In this document: positions 32,939 to 44,588 of the stretch, in pieces
How the letters are laid out: every line of letters starts with the position of its first letter
How positions within the stretch are numbered: position 1 is the first letter of the stretch
NCBI GenBank assembly: GCA_033032865.1
Contig: JAWHQI010000001.1
Location: 3,990,001 to 4,054,000, forward strand
Direction: 5' to 3'
Source: Dactylorhiza incarnata
Lineage: Eukaryota; Streptophyta; Magnoliopsida; Asparagales; Orchidaceae
Length of the DNA: 64,000 nucleotides
The notes under the pieces: generated by a model
What the model was told of the DNA's origin: nothing
Database searches by the model: none
What the model saw: the letters and a program-made list of their open reading frames with translations, nothing else
Translations under genes and position numbers: made by a program

Positions 32939-33938
32939 TGTTGGAGTTTCTGAGGTGATCTCAAAGCAATCAATAGTTAGTCTTGCTGCCAGCACAATAT
33001 GAGCTTATAGGGTCGCACATAAAAGTGTTTGGAGAAATTGGAGAAAAGATTGTGTTGGTCTTACTCATATTGGATATGAGTGAAGGACCAATCCTGTGAC
33101 TGCTTGGAATCAAGTTGAGAATGTCTCAAAAGGGAAATCATTTAAAGTGTTTAAACGAATGGATTTACACTAGATAATTCGGCTAAAGGCATTAACCGAA
33201 TTCGGCTAAAGGGTTTAGACGAATTCGGCTAATGGCGAATTCGGCTAAAGGGTTTCGCCGAATTTATATAGCCGAATTTATATATAGTCGAATTCGTCGA
33301 AATGGTTTCGCCGAATTCGGTTATAGTGATTAGTCGAATTCGGTTAATGTGATTAGTCGAATTCGGCGAATGTAAATCTGGACGGAGTTTCTTTTGGTCT
33401 GCGGATAGCCTTTCCTATACCTTGCGTATATAAAGGCATGCGATTAGGTCTTAGATATACACGGTTTTAGACTTAGTCCTCTTCGCGATTCAGAAGAACT
33501 GCCGACTGAAACTGTTCCGCGCGAGGGCACGTTCTTCCCATCCGCCGATCGTGTTCCGTTGCCGCTTGTCGCCGCCGTCGGTCGCCGCCTCCCGTGGATC
33601 GGATAGCAGTCCGTGGGGACGTTGAGAGCATCCTTCTCCGACCTAGTTCTTGTGCAACAAGAAGCTAGGGTTCTCCATCATTCGTGTGGACTTCTGTAGA
33701 GGGATCGATCCATTTCGATTCTTGAAGAACTCAAAGACAGAAATTCGGATTTCTCTTGGGAGCACCTTGGTTGAGTATTGACTCAATCCCGCGAAGGTAT
33801 ATATTGTATTTGCTTTCTTATTCTCTTGAATCATGAAAACCGCAAGATCCGTTGATCTCCTTTTGGGTTGTTCTTGTTCATTTCCGCTGTGCATATTCGA
33901 TATGTCATCCCTTATGAAGGGGTATAGAAAACCCAACA
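32939..33938 (+). repeat. C2 3' LTR
   Basis: 1000 bp, collinear with 25938-26939, ending CCCAACA and followed by the duplicated GAAAG. Confidence 0.95.
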
Positions 33939-34920
33939 GAAAGAGCAACTCACCCAGACTCCTCTACTCCAAGGGCCAAGACCAGGAGAGGATCTATCCC
34001 TACACTTGGGGGTAGGATCCGAGGCAATGAGTTCGGTGTTGGTCCGGGAAGAAGGGAGGAGGCAGTTCCCCATCTACTACGTCAGCCGAGTGCTGAGGAA
34101 GGCGGAGCTCCGATACTCAATTTTAGAAAAGTTGGCCTTCGTGTTGGTGGTATCGGCCCGGAAGCTCCGGCCTTATTTCCAAGCGCATTCGGTCAAAGTG
34201 GTAACCTACCACCCGCTTCGCAAAGTCATGGAGGGGATGGAGCACTCGGGGAGGCTGGCAAAATGGTCTGTGGAGCTGAGTGAGTTTGACATCGCGTTCG
34301 TGCCTAGGATGTCGATCAAGGCGCAAGCAGTGGCAGACTTCATGGCAGACTACGCAATCGAAGTGGAGGAGCATGAATCACCTCCTCCGGTGGCTTGGAA
34401 GATGCTGGTGGATGGTGCGTCAGGGAAGCACTCCTATGGGAGAGGAATCATCCTAATAAGCCCCCAAGGGACGAAGATCGAGCAAGCCTTAAGTATCCAT
34501 TTTCCAATTACCAACAATCAGGCCAAAAACGAGGCGGTAATAGCGGGCATGCGGCTATCACAGGAGCTGGGATTGCAAGACATGGAGGTCTCAACAGACT
34601 CCATGGTGGTGGCATGCCAAATCAGGTGAGAATTTGAAGCAAAAGAGACGACCCTCCAACGCTACCTGGAGAAGGTCAAGGGGGTCATCGGTCAATTTCT
34701 CACTTTCTCCATCAAGCATGTGCCAAGGGAGGAGAGCACCCCGGCGGACCTCCTAGCCAAGTTTGGCCCTCGAGCTGGGGGGACAGTATCAGAACTCTTC
34801 CGACCTTCCATCAAGGAAGGGGAACTGATGGAGGTAAATCAGCGAGCATCATGGATGGATCCCTTCGTCACCTTTCTGGCATAGGGAAAGTTCCCTGAAG
34901 GGGACGTGGATAAATGATGC
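33939..34920 (+). pseudogene. G2 RNase H and second (archaeal-type) RNase H
   Basis: Continues G2 pol after C2. The RT-linked RNase H includes SSVLVREEGRRQFPIYYVSR, ILEKLAFVLVVSARKLRPYF and HSGRLAKWSVELSEFDI. The second RNase H, a Tat-lineage trait, begins at MLVDGASGKHSYGRGIIL and continues TNNQAKNEAVIAG and VSTDSMVVACQ. The expected catalytic glutamate (NNQAEYEA in G3) is lysine here. TGA at 34627-34629 breaks it, and the rest (ETTLQRYLEKVKGVIGQF) runs on with more stops near 34882 and 34917. Confidence 0.85.
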
Positions 34921-36105
34921 TTCAGGTATAAATCAGCTTATTATTCCTTGCATGCAGGGGGACTCTACAAGAAAACACTCTCAGGACTCTTGGCCCATTG
35001 TGTATCAGAGGAGGAGGTCCCGAGAGTACTTGAAGAAATCCACTCGGGAGAATGCGGCAGTCACTCCGGGAGCCGAACCTTTGAGGGTAGAGTGTTAAGG
35101 CAAAGCAATTTTTGGCCCACCCTCAGCAAAGATGCGGTAGAGTTCACAAGAAAATGTTCAAAGTTTCAGCTGTTCGCTCCTCTCCAGCTCTTGCCAGCTC
35201 AGAGACTCCGAACCATCACAGCCCCCTGGCCCTTTGCTATATGGGGTTTGGACCTAGTAGGCCCTTTCCCGCAGGCTAGTGGCCAAAGGAAGTTTCTATT
35301 GGTAATGATCGATTACTTCTCCAAGTGGGTAGAAGTAAAGGCGCTGGCTAAGGTAACATCACCAGTGGTAAGAAATTTTGTGTGGGGTGAGATAATTTGC
35401 AGGCACGGGCTCCCGCTAGCCATAGTGATGGACAATGGGCCACAATTTGCCAGCGACGAGTTTGTTAGTTTCTGCACCCAACTCGGCATCGACCTCAGGT
35501 TTGCATCGGTCCACCACCCGAGAAGTAACGGTCAAGTTGAGGCAGCGAACAAGATAATTGTCAACCTACTTAAGAAGAAAGTGGAGAATCTCAGGGGCAA
35601 CTGGGTGGAGCAGCTGCCCTCGGTCCTCTGGGCCTTGAGGACTACTCCAAATACCGCCACCATGGAGACTCCGTTCAAACTCTCTCACGGGTCCGAAGCC
35701 ATCCTCCCAATAGAGTTTGAGGTAAAAACCCCCAGGGTGGTCGCCGCGGGCGAAGGGGATGAGGAATGGCTAGTAGAAAATGATGTAGAGCAAAGGTTGT
35801 CCCTGGACCTGGTAGAAGAGCTCTGATACCTCGCTATTGTTCGGCATGAGAAAGTCAAGAGGCGGATGGCCAAGTACTTTGACCAACATATCCGAGTAAA
35901 ACAGTTCGAGAAAGGGGACTTGGTCCTAAAAAAGGTAGATGCGGCGAGGAGAGGGGCCGCTGTAGGTAAGCTTGTGCCCAATTGGGAGGGGCCTTACATT
36001 GTCAGCGAAGTGCTCAAGTCGGGAGGGAACTATCTCCAGGATGTGGAAGGGGTACCTCTCGGCCGGGCCAGGAGTGGGGATGACTTGAAACGATTTTACC
36101 CTTAA
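34921..36105 (+). pseudogene. G2 integrase
   Basis: The zinc domain reads EIHSGECGSHSGSRT and later CSKFQLFAP, where a second Cys expected in CxxC is missing. The core reads WGLDLVGPFPQASG, VMDNGPQF and HHPRSNGQVEAANK, so all three acidic DDE residues are present. TGA at 35824-35826 splits the C-terminal part, which then continues to VLKKVDAARRG, GKLVPNWEGPYIV and DDLKRFYP. It is followed within 70 bp by the tandem array. Confidence 0.85.
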
Positions 36106-36175
36106 AAGTTTTTATAACTAGCTGTGTGTTTTTACTCTTCTTATAACATACGTGATTGTTTTTGAACAAAAATCT

Positions 36176-36937
36176 GCAAGTTCTTTGGTGCTGGAATGCC
36201 CTAGATCGATTCCGATGCTAGGCTCTCATAGACGGTGGGTCAGGTTGATCTCTGGAGAGTCTGGCAAGTGGCAAGTTCTTTGGTGCTGGAATGCCCTAGA
36301 TCGATTCCGCTGCCGGGCTCTCATAGACGGTGGGCCAGGTTGATCTCTGAAGAGGCTGGCAAGTGGCAAGTTCTTTGGTGCTGGAATGCCCCAGATCGAT
36401 TCCGCTGTCGAGCTCTCATAGACGGTGGGTCAGGTTGATCTCTGGAGAGGCTGACAAGTGGCAAGTTCTTTGGTGCTGGAATGCCCCAGATCGATTCTAC
36501 TGCCGTGCTCTCATAGACGGTGGGCCAGGTTGATCTCTAGAGAGGCTGGCAAGTGGCAAGTTCTTTGGTGATGGAATGCCCCAGATCGATTCCGCTGCCT
36601 GGCTCTTATAGACAGTGGGTCAGGTTGATCTCTGGAGAGGCTGTAAAGTGGCAAGTTCATTGGTGCTGGAATGCCCCAGATCGATTTTGTTGTCAGGCTC
36701 TCATAGACGGTGGGTCAGGTTGATCTCTGGAGAGGCTGGCAAGTGGCAAGTTCTTTGGTACTGGAATGCCCCTGATCGATTCCGCTGTCGGGCTCTCAAA
36801 GACGGTGGGTCAGGTTGATCTCTGGAGAGGCTGACAAGTGGCAAGTTTTTTGGTGCTGGAATGCCCCAGATCGATTCCGTTGCTGGGCTCTCATAGACGG
36901 TGGGTCAGGTTGATCTCTGGAGAGGCTGGAAAGGTGA
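36176..36937 (+). repeat. 95-bp tandem array, eight copies, 3' of G2 pol
   Basis: Units start CAAGTTCTTTGGTGCTGG at 36176, 36272, 36367, 36462, 36557, 36652, 36747 and 36842, with few changes. Each contains ATCGATTCCGCTG and AGACGGTGGGTCAGG. Short ORFs in it are by-products of the 95-bp period. Arrays at this position are typical of Tat gypsy elements. Confidence 0.95.
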
Positions 36938-37539
36938 CAAGTTTTTTATTACCACAGGGCCTCACAAACGGTGAGAACGGGTTGTCTCACACGGCGAGAT
37001 GGGGGAAGCTCATCCTGCGAGCGGGGGCCCCTCTCCCGGGAAATAGTGTCCTCGCAGACAACCTAAGTGAAAGTCGGCGAGTGGACGGCCCAGATGGGCA
37101 AACCGAATGAAAATTTCTCTCGCCGGCTTAGGGGGGAGAGAAGGATCCTTCAGGTCCCTGGGAACAATGAGAGATGTCATGCAGGGATCTTGCTCGCTGA
37201 AGTCGAAAGTGGGAAATGTATCGCCCCCCGCGAGATAGAGATTCGGAGGGGTGGATCCTTAAACCTTTCACTCTAAGGCCGGCTATAAGGGTGAGAACTA
37301 ACGCGGTGAGTGTGTATCCTAAGTCAAGGCTAGGCTGTTACGTGATAGGCGGGCGCAAGCATGACGAATGCGATGGCAAAAGAACAATAAATGCGAGAAA
37401 AAAGCAGCATACATGAACAGCGAGAACAAAATGAACTAGCAGGAAAAACTTTCATCTATTTCATTTAAGTCAATTGCATCTATCGCGGCGGTCTCGCCAG
37501 CCAAAAAATGGAATAAAACAAAAAAGTACAAAGTTCTAA
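36938..37539 (+). other. G2 spacer between tandem array and antisense gene 1
   Basis: No gene is seen. It contains several GCGAG/CTCGC words (for example 37018, 37051, 37077, 37194). The 3' end of antisense gene 1 lies at 37540. Confidence 0.6.
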
Positions 37540-39322
37540 CTATAGCGGGGGGAGCTCGTCCTCGCTATCTGCAGGGGGCGGGGGAGGCAGGAACAGCTCT
37601 GGGACCACATCCTCGATCCTTAGGTCGGCAGCCTCGGCGGACAGCAGACCGGCTCCCTGCATGGACCTGAAGATGTATCGCGCCGCGGTGACTGAAGCCT
37701 CGCGACATTCTTCCTCCCTGGCTCGCTGGTCGTTCATTAGACGGCGAGGAGACGGGGGAACGGCGGCACGGATCAGCTCCTGGTTGTATGCTTTCAACCC
37801 GGCGACCTCATTCTCTAGGCTGGAGATGCGAGCGCGGAGATCACAAGTGGTCTTGGCATCCTGTAAAGAAGAAAGTAGGTTAGCAGGAGGTGTTGATAGG
37901 AAAGGGGAGAAGCGAGAGCTTGAAGACTTACCACTCCATCTTGAGGGTCGGGGAAAAGCTCGTCAGCGGCAAGCAGCATCTCCTTTAGACTCAAAATTTC
38001 GGCAGTCGAGTCTTTGTAGGCATGGGCGAGCTCCTCGTTATGGCGCTCCAGCTGAAGGCAGCGCCGACCCGTCATGTGGGCGAGCTCTAGAGAGCGGAGT
38101 TGGGATCGCGCACTTTCGTACGCCAGGGTCCTCGCGGTCTCGGCTTTGAAGACCGAGGCGTCCTCGCGACCATACGGTCCGAAGGAGAGTGAAAATGCCT
38201 GCCCGTTGACCGTTGGATGCTCCACCCTAGATGGGAGGAGGGTGGAGATGGAGGCCTTGTTGACCTCGGGATTCCAGTAGAACAGGAACTCGCCGGCCTC
38301 GTCCTTGTGCCTTTGGCCGAGACCAAAGTTCCATTGGTCAGCGGCATCGACAGGGAAGAGATCCTGGCGACCTTTTCGACCGGCTCGACCGACTCCCTTT
38401 CCTCGGGGAGGTCGACCGGTGGGATCTCGCCTGGTGAGGCCTCGGCACGCTCCTTTCACTTCTCAGACGGGGGAGTATTCTTCTTGATTTCTTCTGGGAG
38501 GGCTGCGAGGAGGACTCCTTGCGACCGGAAGACTCGCCCCTTTTCTTGGTAGGCGGGGCAGTAGGACGGGGTGTCTCGCGGCAGGCATCCGCTCCCATTT
38601 GGGCGAGAGCGAGGCCCGCAGAGGCTGGCCAGTTGCTCACGTAAGGAGGATGGACGTGGATGTCTCGCTCACCTGCAGTAATCTCGTGATTAGAAATAGT
38701 CGACGAAAGCCTTAAGAAAAATAAGAGAGCGGGCGAGATACGTACCCTCCCCAGGGAGCACCGGCGGCAGCGAGTCGAGGTTTCGGCGGAGATGGACCAC
38801 CTCGTAGTTCTTCTTGTTGAAGAACTTGAATAGGGCAGCGTCATGGCCGCCGAGAGGCGGGGTGCGGTAGGTGCTCTCGCCGTATTGAATTGGCGTGAAG
38901 GGGACGTTGCTGAAGTTCCCTTTGACGAAGAGGAACTTCTGCACCCAGTAGTGGCTCTTGTTGACGGTCTCGACAACCTTGATCCCCGAGCCAATGAAGT
39001 AGGCGGTGCCATCCTTATAGGCCCTGAAGGAGAACAGCTTCCGGAAGATAGGTAAGCTGAACTCGATGCGCTCTTCTCGCATATAGCACACGAACGCGAT
39101 GATGATCGCCAATGCATTGGGGGTTAGCTGACCCAGTACCACGCCGAAGTGTTTGAGCACGTGGCGAGCGAAAGGGTGAGATGTCAACGAAGTGAGCGAG
39201 AGCTTAAATTGTGATAAGATTTGAAAGTAAGCGTGACCAGTACGTACCTGGCGAACTTTCGACCATAGAGGCAGGCGCAGGCCGACCCCGAAGTGGGTGG
39301 TAGGGATGGCGAGCTCGTCTTG

Positions 39323-40654
39323 TGAAAGTGCACAGTTTACCTCACTAGAATTCTCTAGAGGGGGGGTGAATAGAGATTAAAAATTATTTTGTGCAAAGTT
39401 AATATATATATATATATATGATCACAGATTAGAGCTTCCCACACACCAACAAGAATTAAACAAATGAAGAGAATAAAAATAAGTAAAGAAATCACAGCAC
39501 AACACAAGAAAATATAGTGGTTCCCCAAACTTTGGGTAGTCCACTCTTCTACCCCCTTGGTAGGAATTCACTATCTTGCACTGAGTCTTTTGATAAGGAG
39601 ACTCTTAGAACCACCATGAGTCTTTTGACAAGGAGACTCTTAGAACCAACTGAGTCTTTTGACAAGGAGACTCTTAGAACCAGTACACTGAATTTTATGA
39701 AGAGAGATTCTAAAAACTCTTTTACAATGTTATAAGTAAGAAAGAAAGAAAGAAAGAAATAAGAACAAGAATGAATCTTCTTCCTAGCAAGAAGATTGGA
39801 AGCACAAGAAGTAGTGAATGAAATCTCTCTTCTATAGTGAGAAGGAGATTGTAAAAACTTTTCTCTCTTTTGTGAGAGCTTTCAGAGTTTGCAGTAGAAT
39901 GGCTTCTGATGAAGAAGGAGAAGATGAAGGCTTTTTCTCTACAGCACACTATCTCTTTTCTCAGCTTTTCTCTTTATTCTCTTGGGAGCTTTTTCTCTAT
40001 TTCAAATGTATGTGGTGGATCACTCAACTCCATTTTCTGCCGACCTCCTTTTTATTTATAGCTCTGTTAATTCAAAATAATACTATAGGAGGATAATCCA
40101 TTAGCAATCAGAGAAATAGAAAGATGAAAATGTTTCCATAATATTTATTTCTGTAGAAGGAAAGAACCAATTCTGATTTCAAATAATGTCCAAATAAGTT
40201 TAATCAAATTAGCCAAGAATCAGATATAAGGAAAGAATGATTCAGAACGGCTATAAAATATTGACATTTATTCCATACAAATCAGATCTACTGAAAGAAG
40301 GAAAGAGATCTGGTGCATATATAAATCTGTCACATAAATCGACGTGCGTCGATTCCTATTCGACGTAAGCGTCGAATTCATCCTGGCTGGACGTCGAGAG
40401 GAGAATAAGGAAGGTGCGTCGACTAAGGTGCGTCGACTTCTCCATATGCGTCGACTAGAAATCAGAGTAGCGTCGACAACACATACGTCAAAATCTTCCT
40501 AAAGTTACTTCGACTCAACCTGAAGGAAATGTCGACTACATTTCGACGTTGCGTCGAATACCATTCGACGCATATTTACTTAGTCTTGTTTTTCATTGTT
40601 AAAACTCTTTCTTTAACTCATTTCTAGGGGTTAGGAGAAATCATTTTCCCAACA
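39323..40654 (-). repeat. C3 3' LTR
   Basis: 1332 bp, TGTTGGGAAAATG to GTGCACTTTCA on the minus strand. U3 holds the GCGTCGA word array (about 40570-40330), TATAAATA lies at 40060-40051, and the G/C run and CTCTAGAG lie near the end. Confidence 0.95.
40330..40570 (-). repeat. GCGTCGA word array in C3 LTR
   Basis: About twelve copies of GCGTCGA or TCGACG-type words in 240 bp, about 280-500 bp upstream of the TATA box. The same array is in the other LTR (45600-45840) and a short version lies ahead of ORF2 (42770-42895). Confidence 0.8.
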
Positions 40655-40670
40655 ATCTCCCCATATTTGT
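40655..40670 (-). other. C3 polypurine tract
   Basis: Minus-strand ACAAATATGGGGAGAT directly before the LTR start TGTTGGG. Confidence 0.85.
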
Positions 40671-40855
40671 CTTAACCCTATTGGAGAGAAATTGTACTAG
40701 CATTTGATCAATCACAGCAAAGTGTTTGCAGAAATATATTGAGCAACCAGAATAAGAAATTGTGTATACACAAACTCAGGAGAGATTATATATATATTGA
40801 CCAATCAATGTTTGAGCATAAAAAATTAACATCAATGGTTTTAGAAACCAGATAA

Positions 40856-41086
40856 TCACTCAGGAGGGGTAGGAGAAGTCTTTCGTTTTCTTTTGAAGAC
40901 CTTGGTAGGTTGCTCTTTCTCAACAGCAGATAGTACCCTCAGCTTCCCCTGAGTCTCAGCTGGCTCCCCCTGAGTCACAGCTTTAGTTAACACAGCATCT
41001 GGCTGCTCTTTTTCATTTTCAGCTGTATTCACAATGGTATCCAGCTCCTTAGTTCCTACTACAGCTACCTCAGTTTCCAGCTCCCC
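40856..41086 (-). other. C3 ORF2 in-frame extension past an amber codon
   Basis: After TAG (41089-41087) the same frame runs for 76 more codons to TGA at 40858-40856. It begins GELETEVAVVGTK, includes VTQGEPAETQGKLRV and ends with the basic FKRKRKTSP. The context TAG-GGGGAG matches TAG-GGGGAA in C1. Confidence 0.55.
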
Positions 41087-42676
41087 CTAAGGTTCAGTTT
41101 CTTTATCTTTCTCACCAGCTGCCCCATCTTCTTTTTCAGCTCTGCTTGCCTCCCCTTGTAATAATACTATTTGATTTGCAGCCTCTCTTGCTATATGGAG
41201 TACCTCTATTGTTTGTTCTTCAATATGTAGCTCAGGTACTTTCTCATTTCCAATTGTCTTGAGCAGTGCAAGACTGTCAGATTTTGAAGGAGGGGATTTG
41301 TGTGAGGGAGATTTAAGATTGGAGGGCTGCTCTTCATCTAGCTTCTCCCCCTTCTTGACCTTCTTGGCCAAGGAGGTTAAGAAAGACTTGGTAACTCTTG
41401 AGGAAGAGAGAGAGTTCTTCAGACTTTGCACAGAGGCACTGACCCCATCTATTTGGGTGTGCATGTGTAGGATGGAGGAATGAATCTGGGAGCAGTGCTC
41501 ATCCAGCATTGCTTGAAATGTTTGAGCTGCTGATGCAATGCACTGAGTGAGGAGAGTTTCAGTGGATGCAGATGGTTCATGTTGTGGTTGGTGATGAGGA
41601 AAGAGTGGTGGAGGTGGTGATGAAGGTGGAGAAAGGTTAGTTGATGTATGAGGTATTGGTGATAATGGAGGTGAAGAGGATGAGAAAGTATGAGGAGGAG
41701 GAGATGGAGAAACTGTTGTTTGAGGAGCAGGTGTTTGAGAAGAGGTAGGTAGAGTAGGAGTTGTGAGGGTGGAAGAGACTATTTGAGTGGATGATGGTGG
41801 TAGAGAAGGATTGTCTCTTTGAGGAGGAGGAGGAGGAGATGGATGAGCAGGAGAGTTAGGAGGAGTGGGAGTCCTTTCAGGAATGGTGCTAGGCTTGGCG
41901 ATTTGCCTGGTCCATTTGGAGAAGAGGGCAATGGACATCCTCTTTCCAGGAGGGATAGGAATTCCTTTTGACCTACAGAGGTCAGGGAAGGAGTGAAAGA
42001 GTACCTGACTCATAATCCTCATGTAGGCATTCTCTTTGTGAGAATATCTAGAGCCTATTGTCTTGAGTAGCCATGTGGCCCAGTCTACTTTCTTCTTCAG
42101 CACAAGGACCCCCATGATTTTCAGTTGGTGTTTGGGTACTGCATCATGTGCTGAGATTTTGCATAGTAGAACTTTCCCTACTATATCTGCCAACAATCTG
42201 TACTCATCAGAAAAGTCTATCTTTTTCAGATGGATTGGCCTATCTTTTGAGAAATTCATGGCGGTGAGTAAATGTTTGACTTCAACAGGTGTGAGTTCAA
42301 TGGATTCATCACCTAATTGGGGAATAATTAAGACATGTTTAGTCATTCCTTTTAGAAGCTCATTTTCTTTCCTTATTTCATTTAAACAAAGATGACAGTA
42401 GGATATACCTGATGGAAGATCAAAGGTGGTCCTTATGTGTTCTGCAGATATTGATACAGGTGTTTCATGGATTGTGCCTGAAATTTCTCCTTGTTCAGTT
42501 ATCCGAACATGAGCTATGAGCTCTGTTAGTTCTATCTCCAGGAGCTTGCATCTTGTTGAAATGAGCTTATCCAGACCAGCTTCAGTGAACAGAGCTATTA
42601 TGCTCTTAAAGTTGTCGGCGGCGGCTTGGAAGGATTCCAGGTCAATGTAGAAGCCAGAGTTAGTCTTGGGAGCCAT
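41087..42676 (-). CDS. C3 ORF2, accessory protein (plant transposon protein-like)
   Basis: An intact 529-residue frame starts MAPKTNSGFYIDLESF. Its N-terminal domain (to about residue 265) matches C1 ORF2 closely: STRCKLLEIELTEL, FDLPSG, LLADIVGKVLLCKISAHDAV and SRYSHKENAYMRIMSQVLFH. A Pro/Ser/Thr-rich linker (about 275-385) follows, then a helical region (SSRVTKSFLTSLAKKVKKGEKL). C3 has a 37-residue insert (YCHLCLNEIRKENELLKG) not in C1. Because the frame has stayed open in two diverged elements it was probably under selection. The role is unknown; no RT, integrase or protease motif is present. Confidence 0.8.
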   Translation of the reverse strand: MAPKTNSGFYIDLESFQAAADNFKSIIALFTEAGLDKLISTRCKLLEIELTELIAHVRITEQGEISGTIHETPVSISAEHIRTTFDLPSGISYCHLCLNEIRKENELLKGMTKHVLIIPQLGDESIELTPVEVKHLLTAMNFSKDRPIHLKKIDFSDEYRLLADIVGKVLLCKISAHDAVPKHQLKIMGVLVLKKKVDWATWLLKTIGSRYSHKENAYMRIMSQVLFHSFPDLCRSKGIPIPPGKRMSIALFSKWTRQIAKPSTIPERTPTPPNSPAHPSPPPPPQRDNPSLPPSSTQIVSSTLTTPTLPTSSQTPAPQTTVSPSPPPHTFSSSSPPLSPIPHTSTNLSPPSSPPPPLFPHHQPQHEPSASTETLLTQCIASAAQTFQAMLDEHCSQIHSSILHMHTQIDGVSASVQSLKNSLSSSRVTKSFLTSLAKKVKKGEKLDEEQPSNLKSPSHKSPPSKSDSLALLKTIGNEKVPELHIEEQTIEVLHIAREAANQIVLLQGEASRAEKEDGAAGEKDKETEP

Positions 42677-42900
42677 TTTAGGTTAGAGAGAGAGAGAGGA
42701 AGAAACGGCTGGACAGAGGAGCAAGAAGGATGAAAGATGCAGAGGTCGTGAAGGTTTCTAACTGAAGAGTCTATTCTTAGTCGAAGTATGATAGAGGTTG
42801 CGTTGAGTAGAAGTCAACGCATTTTGGTGTAAGCGTCGATTAGAACTCGACGCACGTCGAATAGTATTCGACGCATGTTCAAATTCTTTGTGAGGATACT
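42677..42900 (-). promoter_or_regulatory. C3 CG-word array and leader ahead of ORF2
   Basis: GCGTCGATT, ACTCGACGCACGTCGAATAG and ATTCGACGCATG words lie at about 42895-42770, overlapping the end of gag. A purine/pyrimidine-biased leader (GA repeat, 42683-42700) reaches the ORF2 ATG. C1 has the same arrangement. Confidence 0.5.
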
Positions 42901-44548
42901 TTCCTAAGATTCCTTTATCTGTAATGGGATTAGGTTTATTAAATACAGTGGTTATTTCTGGACTTACTTGTGATCTTACTCCTGTTAAATGATTCTCCCT
43001 AGTGAAGTGAATGGGATGTTTCCAGACAGGTTTGCTGGATGATTGAGATTTAGATGCTTCATTAGTATTCAGTTTTAGTTGTCTAAATCTATCAGTGAGA
43101 TTTTTAGAAATATTCTTGAGCTTCTGACCTCTTCCATTTAGAGAGTCCTCAAAGGTTTTAGCCTTTGCTAGCTCCTTTCTTAGTGTTAGATTTTCTGAAT
43201 AGATTTTGTCTAATTCTTCTTCTGAGAGTTCTAGATTGAGCTTATAATTTTTATGATGTGTATTTTCCTGTTTGAGATTTTTTAATTCAATTCTTAATTC
43301 TTTTACTTCTTTTTCATATTTGATTAGATCTACACAGAATTCTTTGAAACTTTGTTTGAAATTAGTAGAAGAGAAATCTATATTATCAAGTATATTTACC
43401 ATAGATGTATCATCAGGCTTCTCAGTGGCCATCAGACAGGTTTACTCTTGCTTGACCTCTTGCTGATCATCATCTGATGAGGTACTTTCTTCAGATTCTG
43501 AATCACTCCAAGATTGAGCAATGAATCCTCTTTCTTTCTTCTTCTTCTTCTTTAGATCTGTTCTTTTCAGATCTTTCTTACTGCTGTTCTCCTTAGGACA
43601 TTCAGGTGCAACGTGTCCAGGTTTCCTGCAAGTGTAACAGATAATCTCTTTAGTAGGTGTTTTATTATACCTAGTTTTTGAGTCTCTTCCTCTGGATCCT
43701 TCTGTTTTGATCCACCTCTTGAACTTCCTAGCCAGCAAGCTGATTAGCTCCTCATCATTAGTAGATGATTCACCTTCAACAGCCTTCAATGCAATACTCT
43801 TTTCTTTTGAGAGTGGAGATGCCTTTTCTTTCTCAGCTCTGGTTTTCAACAGTTGTTCATAGGATTTTAATTTACCCAATAGAACATCTGTTGATATTTC
43901 TTTTTGACTTCTGGAGTCTTTGATTGACCAGATTCTTGAATCCCAAGAGCTAGGAAAGCAAGTCAGCAATTAATCATTTATCTCAGTGAGAGATATGTCC
44001 TTCTCAAGTGTTCTTAATTCATTGACTATGAGGCTGAATCTTGAATACATGTCAGCAATACTTTCACTTTCTTTCTTTTGGAAGTTTTCATATTGGGAGA
44101 TCAGTAGTGCCTTTCTATCCTTTTTCTCATCAGCACTTCCCTCTACCATTTTGGTGAGAGCTTCCCATACTTCCTTAGCTGACTCACAATCAGCAATATT
44201 TTGGAAAATTTCATCTGAGAGGGTTGAGACTAGGATATTCATAGCCTTGGCATCATGTCCTTGGGCTTTCTTCTCATCCTCTGTCCATTCTGCTCTTGGA
44301 GCAAGTGTTTCAGTCACTTTTCCACTTGAGTCCTTCCTGAATGGCTTGGGGGGACCTGTCAAGATAACATTAAACAACTCATCATCAATAGAGTTTAAAT
44401 AAATTCTAATTCTTGTTTTCCAAAGTGCAAACTTTTTCAGGTTGCAAATTGGTGGTCTGGTGGAAGCATAATCTTTGATTTGTGCCATGAAAATAATTTT
44501 GTAGAAAAATATATATATATATATGAGAGATAGGATCTTTTTTATCAA
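42758..44548 (-). pseudogene. C3 gag, two premature stops
   Basis: I see MAQIKDYASTRPPICNLKKFALW (likely start about 44488), AMNILVSTLSDEIFQNIADCESAKEVWEAL and LISQYENFQKKESESIADMYSRF. After TAA 43972-43970 the frame goes on with LLTCFPSSWDSRIW and the zinc knuckle CYTCRKPGHVAPEC. A second TAA at 43444-43442 is followed by a coiled-coil C-terminal segment (KEVKELRIELKNLKQEN). It is a UBN2-type copia Gag. All three parts are collinear in one frame, so only point mutations separate it from an open frame. Confidence 0.85.
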
Positions 44549-44568
44549 GGAGTTATCCTTTTTAGATC

Positions 44569-44588
44569 AACCTCCCTCTGATACCAAT
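44569..44588 (-). other. C3 primer binding site
   Basis: The minus strand reads ATTGGTATCAGAGGGAGGTT directly after the 5' LTR, matching initiator tRNA-Met. Confidence 0.9.

Larger units (their letters stand above)
25938..33938 (+). mobile_element. C2: complete Ty1/copia retrotransposon with target duplication
   Basis: The 8001-bp element has ends TGTTGGAG and CCCAACA, flanked by GAAAG at 25933-25937 and 33939-33943. It has LTRs of 1002 and 1000 bp, primer site, gag, protease, integrase, RT, RNase H and polypurine tract in Ty1/copia order. The LTRs differ at about 35 sites by eye, so it is not the youngest element here. Three premature stops and a changed RT catalytic box make it inactive. 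Confidence 0.95.

Noticed and set aside
36176..36937. CRISPR-like array
   Set aside because: Units are contiguous with no unique spacers and the DNA is plant.
36152..37110. Repeated short ORFs (SSLVLECPRSIP-type peptides)
   Set aside because: They arise from the 95-bp tandem unit and lie outside any pol frame.
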